A DNA stretch of 64,000 bases, taken from assembly GCA_011009095.1 (NCBI GenBank), contig VTPC01090026.1:328501-392500 (forward strand). The letters are read 5' to 3'. The notes beneath the pieces are model-generated. The model was not told the DNA's origin and made no database searches. It saw only the letters and a program-made list of their open reading frames with translations. Source of the stretch: Ignelater luminosus. Its lineage: Eukaryota > Arthropoda > Insecta > Coleoptera > Elateridae. The stretch's first letter is position 1, and each line of letters begins with the position of its first letter. A program made the position numbers and the translations under genes. Shown here piece by piece: positions 12,060-23,989 of the stretch.

Positions 12060-14640
12060 GGTGAATGAAACTAAAATTTTTACACTGAAAGAAAAACTTA
12101 AACTAGATCGTGAGAAAGCTTACGCAAAACGCGAAAAGGAGAAGAAAGAGAGACATAAAGCTAAGAGGAAATCTAATTTTGAAATAAAAATAAAGTTATG
12201 AAATGAAAATAATAGTAAAGTTTCTACCAAAACTAAAACAACTACAATGTCTGTAGATGTGAACAAAACTGAAAAAAAAAGCAAGCATTCTCTAAAATTT
12301 AATTTAAGTCAGCGTCGTTTTGGAAAATCAGCAGAACATTTTGTCTGTAAGGATTTACCGCAGGGTGCTAAAGTTATAAATCCTGAAAATTACAAAAGCC
12401 TTGGGCAAACAGTAAACGAATAGTTGTTTAAATATGACAACTAATAAAAATAATCTAGAGGAACCAGATTGTGCAAAAAGGAAGAACAAAAGTGTACCTA
12501 AAAAAACAATATTCACCGTGAAGCAACTAGAAAAAGAGTACAGGCATTTAGAGCTAAAATGGCAAAGGAACAGCGAGAAGGAAAAGGAAGGAAAGATGGA
12601 GAACGGTACAAAAGAAATAAAGAAGAAGGTAGGGTAAAAAATATAGCATCACTTTTTAAGAAAGAACAAAAAATGCAAAGAAGGAAATGGAAGAAAGCTA
12701 GTTTATCGAAGAACGAGAAAAAACGCTCAAGCTACCGATAGGTACCTTCGAAAAAATTCTCCCCCAACTACAGATGATGATATGGATGCCAATATCGGTG
12801 AGCCTTTTGACATAATTCGATATTACAAAATAGCACTAGCAGCCCTAAATGTGACAAAAATAGCGTTTTGAACAAGAGTTATAATGCACAATCTGATACA
12901 AGTGAAAACTGTAGTTCTTCAAATTTCAATACACCATCAGAAAAGAAAATAAGAGGTAGAAAAATGGTAAGGTATGATAAGAGTAGCTACAGAAAATTAA
13001 AACAATCTGAAGCCACAATAGCAGAGTTGAAGAAAAAACTAGAACAGCTCAGAAAAAAGTAGAAAGACGAGACAGACTAATCAAACAAAAGCTAAGCAAT
13101 ACCTGCATTGTTAATAAGGCCAAACCTAATACGCCAACCACATTTCAGATAGAAACTTTTCTAAATACAAAAGTGAAGCAAATTACGCAAGGTCGCATTG
13201 GTTTTGAAGATATAAAAAAAACGTTTGCTTTTTGGCGAGGTTTTGTGTGCCCAGTTACGAGATAATTCAAAAAAATTAGGCCATCAAAAGGAAAAAGCAG
13301 TGGCTTCAGAGCTCTTTAGTGAAAAGATAGTTAAAAAATACAAGATGATTGCGCAAACTAGAAATATACTTTCGTCCATAATGCATAGAAAATACTTGAA
13401 TAATTTAAAACTTTGTCAGTACGAAAGGAAAAAGAACAATGTTAAAATCGAAGATATTAGATCAATTCAAGAATTTTTAGAAAGAGATATGAATTCCAAA
13501 ATGTGTCCTGGAAAACGAGATTTTGTAAAGAAAGAAAACACAAGAAAGCAAAAAAGCAAAAAAGGCTTTTGTTGGATTTATATAAAAAATTTGTACAAAA
13601 AATACATCTCTGATGGAAGCATTGAAATTTCAAGAACTACATTTCTTACTTAGATATAAACCATTTTGAATAGTACCACCTAAGCAAAAAGATCGAGAAA
13701 CATGTGCGTGCGTAAAACACGAAAATATATCTTTTGTAGTATTAAAATTGTACAAATCTAATTTAATAGGGGTGAGAAATTATCATAATTTGATAGACGA
13801 TTTAGTTTGTGATACTAAAAATATTGAAAGTGTGCAGTATGCAAGAAAAAAGCTTGTCGTTTAAAAGAGCAAATGAAAAAGTATCAAAACGAAAAAATAG
13901 TGTATTACCAATGGGTATCCAAAACTGAAGAAAAGAACATCAAAGGCCTCATCAAAAAAATTAGAAAAACAGTGAAAAATGAAATAATTACTACAGTAAT
14001 CAAGCTAGTGAAGTTACTCAACCAATAAACCACTGGGTTTTTTAAGGCACGTGTTTATCATGAGTCATCAAATGAAGCAATTGCAAAACAAAAAAAATCC
14101 TAACACCTGATGAACTGCTAGTTTATGTCGATTTTTGGGAAAACTGTGTCACTAAATTAACATCTGACATACAATCAATGCATTTTGGAGCTTCCAAAAA
14201 GCAAATCTCATTATACACTGGAATATATTACTTTCGCAAAGATGTTCGGTCTTCTGTTCAAAATTTCTGTTTCTGCTCCGTAAGTGACAACCTGGATCAT
14301 CAATCTTACGCTGTATGAGCTCTTATGGAAAAGCTGCTTGAAGATATAGCTGCTCAAAAACCAAATATTACAAAACTTCATCTTTACTCTGAAGGACCAA
14401 CTTCTCAATAAAAAAAAAGGCACAACTGTTATTTCTTGATTACAAAAATTCCGACTTATTTCAAGAATATTAAAGAAGTGTCATGCAATTTTAGTGAAAG
14501 TGGCCATGGCAAAGGCCCGATGGATGATGTTGGTGGAGTACTAAATAGAATCGCTGATAACATCAGCTGCCAACTTCGTTAATACATTATCAACATCGAG
14601 CAATATAAATATTTTGGAAGACCAGTCTTCAACTATCGAG
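12060..14640 (+). pseudogene. Family E: large transposase-like protein (SDGP / SGHGKG type), decayed
   Basis: Many open pieces in one orientation reproduce a long protein I know only as 'uncharacterized' in insects and cnidarians. A lysine/arginine-rich N-terminus (about 12060-12740) contains a KEYRHL / RAKMAKEQREGKGRKDGERY block and a QRRKWKK block. A second basic coiled region lies at 12868-13062 (RGRKMVRYDKSSYRKLKQSE). FGEVLCAQLRDNS and KIVKKYKMIAQTRNILSS follow (13225-13380). CPGKRDFV and RYKPFWIVPPKQKDRETCAC (about 13650-13715) resemble a metal-binding block. A probable RNase H-like core follows: YVDFWENC (about 14123), QSMHFGASKKQISLYTG (about 14172-14222), LHLYSEGPTSQ (about 14379) and SCNFSESGHGKGPMDDVGG (about 14482-14538). 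In the family the second acidic motif is normally SDGP; here it reads SEGP. Expected role: a nuclear DNA transposase; this is inferred, not shown. Numerous stops and frameshifts; dead. Confidence 0.6.
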
Positions 14641-16954
14641 AACTTTAAAAGACAACAACCAAAATCTACTCCGTGTGTGCCTAATATGTCAGCTCACCAG
14701 TAGACGTGGTCTAAAAGTAAACCTTCAAGCATCTTTATTAGAGTACTAAGTTGTTTCTTTTGTGACTTCGGAATGAGATGCAGCCCCCTCAGTCTGAAAT
14801 CACACGTGGTGTGTCTGTTGAATGAGCAGCGTAGTATCCTTTTTATCATTTGCGTGAATCTTTAGATTTTAAGATTTTAACACCTATTTTCCTAAATTAT
14901 TGCTTAGACTGCCAAACATCTGTGTTAACGATTACTTCCAAAGCACACAAACACAAAATCAAGATAATTGGAGATGCGATCTTGCGGCCATTTCCAAACA
15001 ATGAGATTGTTCAAACCGGAAAGCTGTGCTTTACATGTACTTTTTAGATAACAAAGAATTTATGAGGAATCATGTGCAAAAATCGTAGCAGATCATAACA
15101 TATGAAGTGTATTCTATTCAATATCCATAAAAACAAAGAAGTTTTTTGTGTCCAGCTTGTTTAATGAAGCAGTTAGCCTAGTTTATTGTTTTATGCTTTG
15201 AAGTCTCTTAGGGTTTTTTTTGCAATGCGGTAGATTTTTAGTTGTTATTTTATTTTTGCGTTCAGATGTAGGTATGTCTTATAAAAATGAATGTACATTT
15301 TGTTACTTAACAGAGAAAGTTTATTTTCAATTCAGTAACTATTACTTTTAGTTTTAGTGTTTTAATTTTTATCTACAACTCTTCAATAATACAGTCGTTA
15401 TTCGTAACCATAGGGATGTAACCATACTCATAAAACACTAGTGAATTATATGGATTTTATTCACTGGCGGTATTTTGTTGGTTGCCTATTTATAGATATA
15501 AACAAAATAGAAATTGTTATAATCTTAAACTATTTATTGTTAGAAAAGAAATTTGAACATCGTCTTCAGAGGATCCCTGTATTCCAGGTCTAAAACTCTC
15601 TTTGTGAAGATTGTTTACTTTCATTGACTTCTACATATTCAAGAATTTGGACATCGCCTCCCTCAGGGGAATCCACCTCCAGATCTTCCTCAGAAGTGTT
15701 AGAATCGTAGATAAAACGTCGTATTCGACTCGCACATAATGGGCATTATTCATTCGGATGATTTACACACAAGCCGAATAACAGCCTACATTATGTGCTC
15801 GCTGAATAATATACTATTAACTTATTATAACTCTCAAACTGACAATATAATAAGAAAAACTCACTACTTTTTATAGCAGATCACCAATTAAGTTACTAAG
15901 ATCACCCTAACTATATCAGTAAGATTATGCATGACTAGTTTATGTACAAAGTATACTTAAGTAGTATATCTATGACCTCTATGCCCAAATAAGACCTAAA
16001 ATTAATTCCTTGTGTCATTCTATTGTTCAAATAAGAAAATTTTACTATACTGATAATAGCATGGCTTTTCCTAATCAGTTTCAGTCGTTACCAGTCGTTC
16101 CAGGTACAAGTGGCTAAGGTCTTCCATAATTCTCAAACAACATACAAATCTGCATTGCTGCTTTCACATATCATAATTTAAACATGTGGGAAGAACACAG
16201 AAATATATTTAGTTTCAGTAATAAAACTGTTTGCATTTTTGACAATTTTATTACTTACATTGACCCATTATGTGACTTTCGCCCGTAAATTGATTTAAAA
16301 TATAATCGACAGTTTTCGATGCTTTTTATACTTTTTTTAAATCAAATTAGGACTTTTAGATAATTATATGAGAAAAATGGAATTTTTACACGAGACAACA
16401 AGAAATATCTAAAAGGATACTGATTATAATGTAATGATTTCAAATAAAATCAAGAGTTAACCAAATTCCAGAACCTTTCAGCTTTTTAAACAAGACGATT
16501 TAAATGAAAGAACCCTAGAAAGTAACTGTTTTAAATTTAATTAGATCATTATGCAGACCAAGTTCGAAATCTGACCATAGTTTAAGGAAATATATTTAAC
16601 AAAAACAAAGTAATTACTAATTAGATACTAAAATTACAATGACGTTTCTCGTACCAACCTAATTAATTGTATTTTGGCGGGACTTTAGGAAATTCAGAAA
16701 TAACCTATTGATTGTAAAAACTGCTTAACACTATTGAATAGGAAGCGTTGAAAAGCGATTATTGAAAGGGTTATTAAGACCCAGTTTTAAGGCTTTTCTC
16801 TGCTAACTTTGGACAACTACACCATAAAAAACGAAACATTACAGGGAGGAGATTTTTGTATTACGTTTACTATTTCCAATTTTTGTGTGACGTACTTTTA
16901 AGTTACCAGCATTCTTCAAAACGTTTGGGGCCTGCGGATAACTAGTGATCCTTA
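14641..16954. other. Mostly anonymous AT-rich DNA with one acidic minus-strand scrap
   Basis: No supported gene. On the minus strand, about 15730 down to 15600, one frame reads RRFIYDSNTSEEDLEVDSPE, then GGDVQILEYVEVNES, an acidic stretch like those at the ends of transposase proteins. It is too short to assign. Around 15340-15480 there are possible transposon-end sequences that I could not pair. Confidence 0.4.
15731..15802. repeat. Imperfect hairpin, arms of about 28 bases
   Basis: CGCACATAAT..ATTATTCATTCGG (15731-15757) is inverted at CCGAATAACAGCC..ATTATGTGCTCG (15774-15801), with a 16-base loop and several mismatches. It lies next to the acidic minus-strand reading frame and could be the end of a decayed element. 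Confidence 0.5.
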
Positions 16955-17607
16955 TACACCGTGTTCGTTTTAACATTTGCTATAGGGAATTAGTATAGGA
17001 AATCTGAAATATGCCAAATAGTTCGTTCTCGAATAAATGTCGATGGAATTAATAGTAGCAATCGATAGATAAGATATTCTAACGTACTGTCCAAAAATAT
17101 TATCCTTAATAACAATGCCAATTATTCAGAAATTATAAATTCATTAATTACTTGCAAAACATTAATTTAAAAGCCAAAAACTGAAAAGTCGACGCGACTT
17201 GCCTCCGTGGTTCAATGGTTATTACTGCTTGCTAAACCGCACAGGATCTTCGAATGCAAGATCGAACCCCGTTACAAGCAAGACTTTTTTTTAAATTTTA
17301 TTTGTCAATAATCTTTAATTTAATGACAATTTAAATAATTTGTTATTATTCTTGTATTCGAAAAACGTACAAGAAATAATAAATTAGAAATGAAAACTGA
17401 TGATGCTTTTCCATACTGCATACAACAAAAACCAATTTTTACAATATTAGTACAATATTAAGGGTAATATTTTTGGACAGTACGTTAGAATATCTGATCT
17501 ATCGATTGCAACTATTAATTTCACCGACTTCGAAAACGAACTATTTGGCATATTTCAGATTTCCCATACTAATTCCCTATAGCAAATTTTAAAACGAACA
17601 CGGTGTA
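16955..17607. mobile_element. 653-bp foldback element with about 155-bp inverted arms
   Basis: The left arm (16955 to about 17110) and the right arm (about 17452-17607) are inverted copies, roughly 90% identical by eye, starting TACACCGTGTTCGTTTTAA on both outer tips and running inward past ACGTACTGTCCAAAAATATT. The outer TA on each side fits a TA target duplication, so the true tip may be CACCGTG. The core of about 340 bp is AT-rich and has no transposase, but holds a tRNA-like sequence at 17201-17275 and a T8 run at 17285-17292. This is a non-autonomous foldback or MITE-class DNA transposon, perhaps mobilised by a mariner/Tc1-type enzyme (inferred from TA only). Confidence 0.85.
17201..17275 (+). 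other. tRNA-like (RNA polymerase III promoter-like) sequence inside the foldback element
   Basis: GCCTCCGTGGTTCAATGGTT contains a good A box at the right position after a 7-base 5' stem (TGGTTCAATGG), and AGATCGAACCCC fits a B box about 50 bases later. A T8 run (17285-17292) would terminate polymerase III. It does not fold as a proper tRNA: the 5' arm GCCTCCG has no 3' partner and the T arm does not pair. GATCTT..AAGATC and CTTGC..GCAAG form alternative stems. It is therefore a tRNA pseudogene, a SINE head or another polymerase III unit rather than a working tRNA. Confidence 0.5.
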
Positions 17608-20600
17608 TTTAAATCTGCAATCACTTAAGCTCTTATTAAACATTTTTGTGATGCATTATACTAAATCAGATATTGGGTTGGTAAGCCATAGTAGGGTGCA
17701 TCGCACTGTGTAACAATAGATGCAGATTATTATGAGAATAATTAATTTAAACTTGGCGCATTCAATTCAACTGCCTGTTTTATTCCAAATTAATTTAATT
17801 AGGCATTTCACAGGTTTTGTTTGGCATTTCGGTTCTACTAAAAACAGTTTCAGCAATATGTATAATATTAAATAGCAGTGTTCTTACTACAAACCGCACA
17901 CACACTGCCCATAGCATTTGTTACCCAGACAACCTTTAAAGTTAATAGGAAAGTTTGTGCTTACGTGAAACCTAAATTTGAATGTTTTCAGATTCTGTGT
18001 ATATTTTATTTGTACAGAAATAATCTAAACATATTTCATGTCTTCTTTACTCATCTGATAAGAGCTGGGAATAAAATTGATGAAAATAAAAGAAACTGCC
18101 CCGTCTTCTATGTAAATGAAAATTATACTCTTGTGGTCTTTTAATACTACCAGATAACCAATGTACCAAAACACATTTTAAATTTGGTTTGTTTTATAAA
18201 AACGCTGTTTTTTAGTTTCTATCTTCTTTAATTACATCACTGTTAGCTGTGTTTTAATCCACTTTAAAAATTATCGTTTAAAAAAGCAACTTGCTCTTTA
18301 CATTAACATAATGAAATGTTGAGTGCTTTTAGAACAATAAAAAGTTTGTAACTGTCGTACTCGAAGTAAACATTTTCGTAACTTACTCTTTGCGTATGTT
18401 TTTGCCAAAACGTTCATCATTTTGAAACGCGATATGGACTAGTAAGTAAACATATTATGTAAAACAATATGGTTATTTATGCACAAGTTCTTTGAGTAGT
18501 CCTTGTTTCAATTTTAGATTTTCCATTTTTAATCTTTCTTAAACAAATGCATCGAAAATTTATATTAAGTATGAATTTATATTAAGTATGAATCTTTCTA
18601 TTATTAATATGTTTGCAGGAATTCAAACCTTCAAAATTAAAGTGTAATCATTTGCTTTTATGCAGTTTGAATTTTCATATATTTTAATAATATCAAGTAA
18701 CGCTTCAAAAGTTACAGTGACAAGCACATCTTACATTGTAACAATTTCTTAACAGTATTTTGTAAGTAGAGGTATTTCAGGTGATTTATTATTTATTTAT
18801 TGCTGTAGTAGAGTAATACACGGATTTTATTTTTCAAGATGCCTACACCTCACAGTATTTAAAATTTTAAAATCATAATTTGTCAACATTCTACATATTT
18901 GTCACTAAATGCAAATATCTAAATTCCACATTATGTTACGTATCATTTGGGAACTTGAACTTCTATAATTTAGTTTAATTTATATCGATTAGACTTCAAA
19001 CTTCATTCCTACACAATAAAATTATTTTGCTGGAGTACTTTTCCCTAAAATTAGCATTTCTTAAAATAATTCAAGTTTCTTTTTTCCATAATAAACTGTG
19101 TTTATTAGGTTAAATGAAATTTTCCATGATTTGCTTGACCGCCCCATTATTTCGTCGATTTATATTATTAAATTTTCTTCGTGAAATTTAATACGCTTGA
19201 ACGATACTTTCTGAGTGAAAGGAAATTAGATTTATAACGAAGAAAATTTATCACCGAATTTTATGAAAAGAAAGTTTGTCATTAACGAGGGAACAGTACA
19301 TGTCCTAATTGGTTTTTTAAATCCTAATTAGTTTGGCGTTAATGAATTTAGCTATGAACGGATGAGGTAGAGTGGCTTAAGAGGCGAAAGAAAATGGCAG
19401 GGCAAGTCTTGAGGGCATAATTAAATGTTCTATATCTGGAGGCAACGGTTCACTACTATTATATCAGGAGGGGGAGATAGGTCCTTTACCCCATTTTCAG
19501 TTCCTCAGGTTATAAAACACAAGAACGCCTTTATTGTCCGATAATACCGAATACATTTCCCTTCTCCTGTTCGATATTGTAATTCGAGAAAAAGCGATTT
19601 TAAACAAAGGAAAATATAAGTTAGCGTAAAATTTTCACTTGAACAATTCATGATGCTTTTTACACTTAATTGTTCATGCTGAAAAACTGAAAGTGCGGGA
19701 ATTCAAGTACTACTGCGAGAAATTCGATGATATATTTGCTCCAATTTTTTTAGCTCGATTTTGCATTTGAAACGGAATTCGTTTCACAAATAGTAGAATG
19801 GAAGCTGGAGAGAATAAAGAATGATCGATCTGCTCACAAAAAGTTTGAAATATGAGAGTGGCATGTTGCAAAAGTTTTAGGAAAACTGTTATTTAAAAGC
19901 TCTTTGCATTGTGTAATGGAAAAAGTTAAATTACGAGAAACAAGACAATTTTTTTTGCATTTATATATGCGCGTTTTATATTACGACTTTCCAATAAATA
20001 TTTGAATTGAAAGCATTCTCTGATGTGTTATATTCTCGAATTTTACTGTACTTCATAAACGTTTATAGACGTTTTACTTTTAGTGTAAATATCTGCAAAT
20101 AATAAAGTTTTCCATTTAATGTATCATAAACAGCTTAAGACACTGGTTTTAATAATTTAATAGTTTTGTTACTTATGCAGGATTGCATCTTAAAGTTTCC
20201 TTTGTAATCTTTGAAGTGAACAAAATTTAAACTTGATTCCTATTCATCAATTATTGTTGCATTTTTCAAGTAGCCTTTGAGTTAAACGGTCAAGAGATTT
20301 GTTTATGTCGGCAAACTTTTTCTACTATTATACTAATGAGTTTCTCGTGCTCCATTCTAAACTCAACTTGAAACCCAAAGCTACAATTTGACTTCTAAAC
20401 TCATTAGTCAGCAAATCGTAGACTGATTTCATCAATGCTAGTTGCTACTACATGCATCAACTGGGTGATTAAGATACATTTTTAATGTGCACCAAAGCAA
20501 CAACTGATCGATATTTTAGGTTTGTAAGTATTTCTGAAATATTTATTTTGATTTTCCTTCTAATGTTAACCACAATATTTATCTCGTGATTTCTTGATCA

Positions 20601-21030
20601 TACTTAATGATTTAGAGCGTAGAGAAGAATAGAAAAGTAGGTAGCATTCCTTCATCTGAGGTAGTTCTTTATTTGTGACTGTTGGAAACTTGCTACTAAA
20701 CTGTTCTAAAAACATGGACTTATCAGGATGGTTTTGATAGAGACTGTATTATTCAGAATATCTAGAAATGACAGGACGTTTTTAAGTTGACCTTCATCGT
20801 AAATTAAAAATGTAAATATTTAAAAATTGAATTACATCACTTTTTGTGTGTATTCTTTATAATGTCTTCAAGCTTTTGGTTTTTTTATTGAAAATCTATC
20901 AGATAATGATTTAATATGTGAATGAGGTAATTAACACATCATCTATCGTTTCTTCACAGACCCGACCTTTTTAGTTTTCTTAAGAAGACTAATGGAGCTC
21001 GATTTTGGGCCACCAAACCTATATTTGCAG
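17608..21030. other. No supported gene
   Basis: About 3.4 kb of AT-rich DNA without a recognisable coding region. A 17-base unit AATTTATATTAAGTATG is repeated twice in tandem at 18558-18591. Short inverted words occur at about 20331-20410 (ACTAATGAGTTT / AAACTCATTAGT) and about 19173-19250. The piece 19100-19500 is less simple in composition and could be a conserved non-coding element; this is a guess. Confidence 0.5.
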
Positions 21031-23330
21031 TTAATTCTTTTAAGCAGTTAATGGGTTATCCATTAAGTAATGGTGTCCTATGTATAGGACAGCCCGAAAA
21101 ACTGTCGCAATTGTAAAAGATTTTTTTGATTTGCAAGTTACAAGATATTTTACATTTCTTTGTGGATGTTGCTCATATTTTTTCTTGCCCATTTGTCATT
21201 TGAAGTTCGTAAAAGAATAGCTCAAAGTTTGACTGTTTCTCAGGGTTGTTACACCTTAATACAAATTATCGAATCTTTAGAAAAGCTGCAATAGCTCTAT
21301 TTTGATTTGCATTAGAATTACATCTCAGAACATCTAGCTCTGCGATTCTCTAGAATTTCTATCCATTTCTGAATTTTCAAGTATAAATTTGTTATAGAAA
21401 AATACGGTGTCCTGTATATAGGACATTGGAATTATAAAAACATTCACAATCGTATCTGGTTGCCCATAAGACTCACAAACATAAAGTTGTACGATGCTTT
21501 ATTGACCTATTTGATGACTTACGTTAATTTCTATAATTGATAAATAGCATAGAAAATCTACGAGATTTAGTGTAGAAGAAATAAAAGCACGGATGAAGAT
21601 GGGAAATTCTCGGAAAAATTCAGAAGATATAGGCATGATCGGATTTTGGACACATTCGATCCAAGAATCTTTATTAACCTTTTAACGCTCTCTGGTAAGG
21701 CAGGCATACCAGCAGACAGTAATGTCTATGTTCGTCGCCCTATAGCTGGATATGGTTTCAAAGTGCCTCAAATGCATTCAGATTGTTACTACTCGGCTGC
21801 TATATCTCGCATTTTATTGGAATTATAAGAAATTTCAGTCGGTCATAAAAAGCGACAAGGACACTTTTGGTATTACGGTTATACTAGCGCTCATTCCCGC
21901 TTCCGTCTTTTTTTATGTTTGCACCCTTTTATCTTTGGGATTATCGTTATTTTTAATAGGTTTAGTCCAAAGAGCCTTTTGATTTCTTTTCATCTTTCTT
22001 ATAGAGCATTTTATTGATTTATTTGTCCAGCAATCCAATGTGTATGCCTTATAGACACGTCAAACCTTTGCTCTCACAAAAAGAAGTTAAAACGTTTTTG
22101 TTGGAATACTGAAAATCATAGAATTTAACAATTTGCCGCAGTTGAAAAAATATTGACCATAAGATCTCAACTTCCGTAATAGAATTGCCAGCATATTTCC
22201 TGTAAAACGTTTTTTAAAGGTGCTTCGATTTCTTCACATAAATAATTCAAAAAATGCCTGCACGTAGTACTGTTGAATATAACAAATTTCACACAGTTCG
22301 ACCCATGCCAGACTATTTTTATGAGGGGTTTAGTGCTTCGTTTACTACCCAGCAGAAATATCTAAAACGTTGGCAAATAGAAGATTTTGTGTATATTTTG
22401 ACAACTTCTTCAGAACAACATTACTATTTATGCAAAAGTTATCAGACAAAGACCTGTTTGGCTGTGGAGCGATTCGTCAAACAAGAAATCATTTTCTAGA
22501 ACGAAAGTTATTGGAAGACAGAACTAACTATATAGGATGCAATAAGGTGTCTGCTACAAAATGAAAAGATTGAGGCACAAAAATATGCATAATACAACCG
22601 ACCATGGCCAAGTTCTTAGGACTAACAAGGCTGGAAAACCCGAAACAATTGCTTGTGGACTACAACAAACATATGGGAGATTGCTCCGAAGAGCAGGAAG
22701 TGGTGGATAAAGTTTTTCTATTATTTTCTGGATGTAGTCATTGCCAACGCGTTCATCCTTTATAAAAAAACTTTAAAAATAACTAATACACGAAACAAAA
22801 CGATGCGTCCCTTGCAGTTCAAAAGTAAGCTTGCCAATCGCTAATAGAGGATTTTACAGCAAGACAGAAACCTAGACCATCAACCCTTGAAGGTGAGTTT
22901 TTGAATGTGACTAATTTTCTCCAGAAAACAACGGCGCGACGTTGCAAAGGATACAGCAAACGAAGACTGCAAAAATGGAGTACAGTAATGTGCATCGACT
23001 GCCAAGTGGCTGAATGCTTTATTGTATACCATACAAACTAGTTTTACGTTTTTCAGTAATTTTATAAAAGAGTTCGTTAAATTTTATATTTTTATTGTAG
23101 CTATCTTTATATCTTGTTACTCACCATAAGATATCCAATGAGTAATTAGCCTTTATAACATTGCTGGTATACCTGCTATACAAGGAAACACGGGCAACAT
23201 TTTTTGGTTGGTTTACCAGTCTTTTTTGAGAAACTAAATATCCAAAAATATATTTACATCACAAACAACATATAGGGCAAAAGAAGTTATCAGATATTCC
23301 AATAGATAGTCATAACCTTTAAAGGGTTAA
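21031..23330 (+). mobile_element. PiggyBac-type element, about 2.3 kb, with TTAA ends
   Basis: The right end is convincing: ACCTTTAAAGGG followed by TTAA at 23327-23330, which in reverse complement is TTAACCCTTTAAAGG, the classic piggyBac tip. The best left-end candidate is TTAATTCTTTTAAG at 21031, a diverged match. Transposase sequence on the plus strand (21990-23040) lies between them. Two 18-bp near-palindromes, TGTCCTATGTATAGGACA (21074-21091) and TGTCCTGTATATAGGACA (21408-21425), lie between the left end and the gene. The left boundary is tentative. Confidence 0.6.
21990..23040 (+). pseudogene. PiggyBac-like transposase, internally deleted, with C-terminal zinc-finger remnant
   Basis: Blocks in order: HFIDLFVQQSNVYA (about 22010), LTKRS..NVFVGIL and FNNLPQLKKY (about 22080-22160), FPVKRFLKVLRFLHINNS (about 22195-22248), EYNKFHTVRPMPDYFYEGF (about 22270-22330), then directly RRFCVYFDNFF (about 22373, second catalytic Asp), KDLFGCGAIRQTR (about 22450), ENPKQLLVDYNKHMGD (about 22634-22682), KKWYW-like and FFYYFLDVVIANAFILYKK (about 22710-22767), and finally a cysteine block ARRCKGYSKRRLQKW..CIDCQVAECFIVYH (about 22938-23035). 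The segment that should hold the first catalytic Asp (DE.M..F.GR) is missing between about 22360 and 22375, so there is an internal deletion. Multiple frameshifts. The terminal cysteine/histidine cluster matches the C-terminal finger of piggyBac enzymes that binds the ends. Confidence 0.75.
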
Positions 23331-23989
23331 CTGGTAAAACTATTTCTGAGTAGTATAACCATTTAACTATGACTCTTTCTTGTTATTTTGATAATTTTTC
23401 TGAAAATTAGAAGTCAGAAGAAAATATTTGTGTGTATATTTCTTTTTAATTTTTGGACTGACTACTGAGCAAAATTCACTCTTTGCTGATTTGATAGTTT
23501 CGAGATATCTACAAAAAAAGTCCTGGATTGGATTCCTTTCATTTTCGAGTGAAAACCTTTCACAGTAGATGGTAGTAGTCATTTATAAATTATTTTTATG
23601 TATTGCACACGTAACTGGTTAGCGATAAAGTAGAAATTCAGAATTTAAAAATGTAGAGAGTGAGTTTTGCATCCAACGGTTTCAGAGAGATACTTTTGCG
23701 GCTGAATGTTTGCCTAAATTAGGCAAATTCAATATTAATAACTCGCTGAATTTTTTATAATACAGTAATTTGTTGTCAGATCATCATAAACTAAGTATTA
23801 CAACATACAACATTAACAGAAAACTGATTGTATTTGAATATTTTAACCTAAAAGCGCGTTCGTTCGAGATCTTGATACTCTGGGGACTGTGGCACTGTTC
23901 TTCAGAAAAGGCTCCAGCACTTTGAATTTGTACTAGATGGAAATTGATACATTTTTGTAAAACAAAAGTTCAGGATCAGTTTTCTAGTC

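Noticed and set aside
17201-17275. A functional tRNA gene
   Set aside because: A and B boxes are good, but the acceptor and T stems do not pair, so I call it tRNA-like only.
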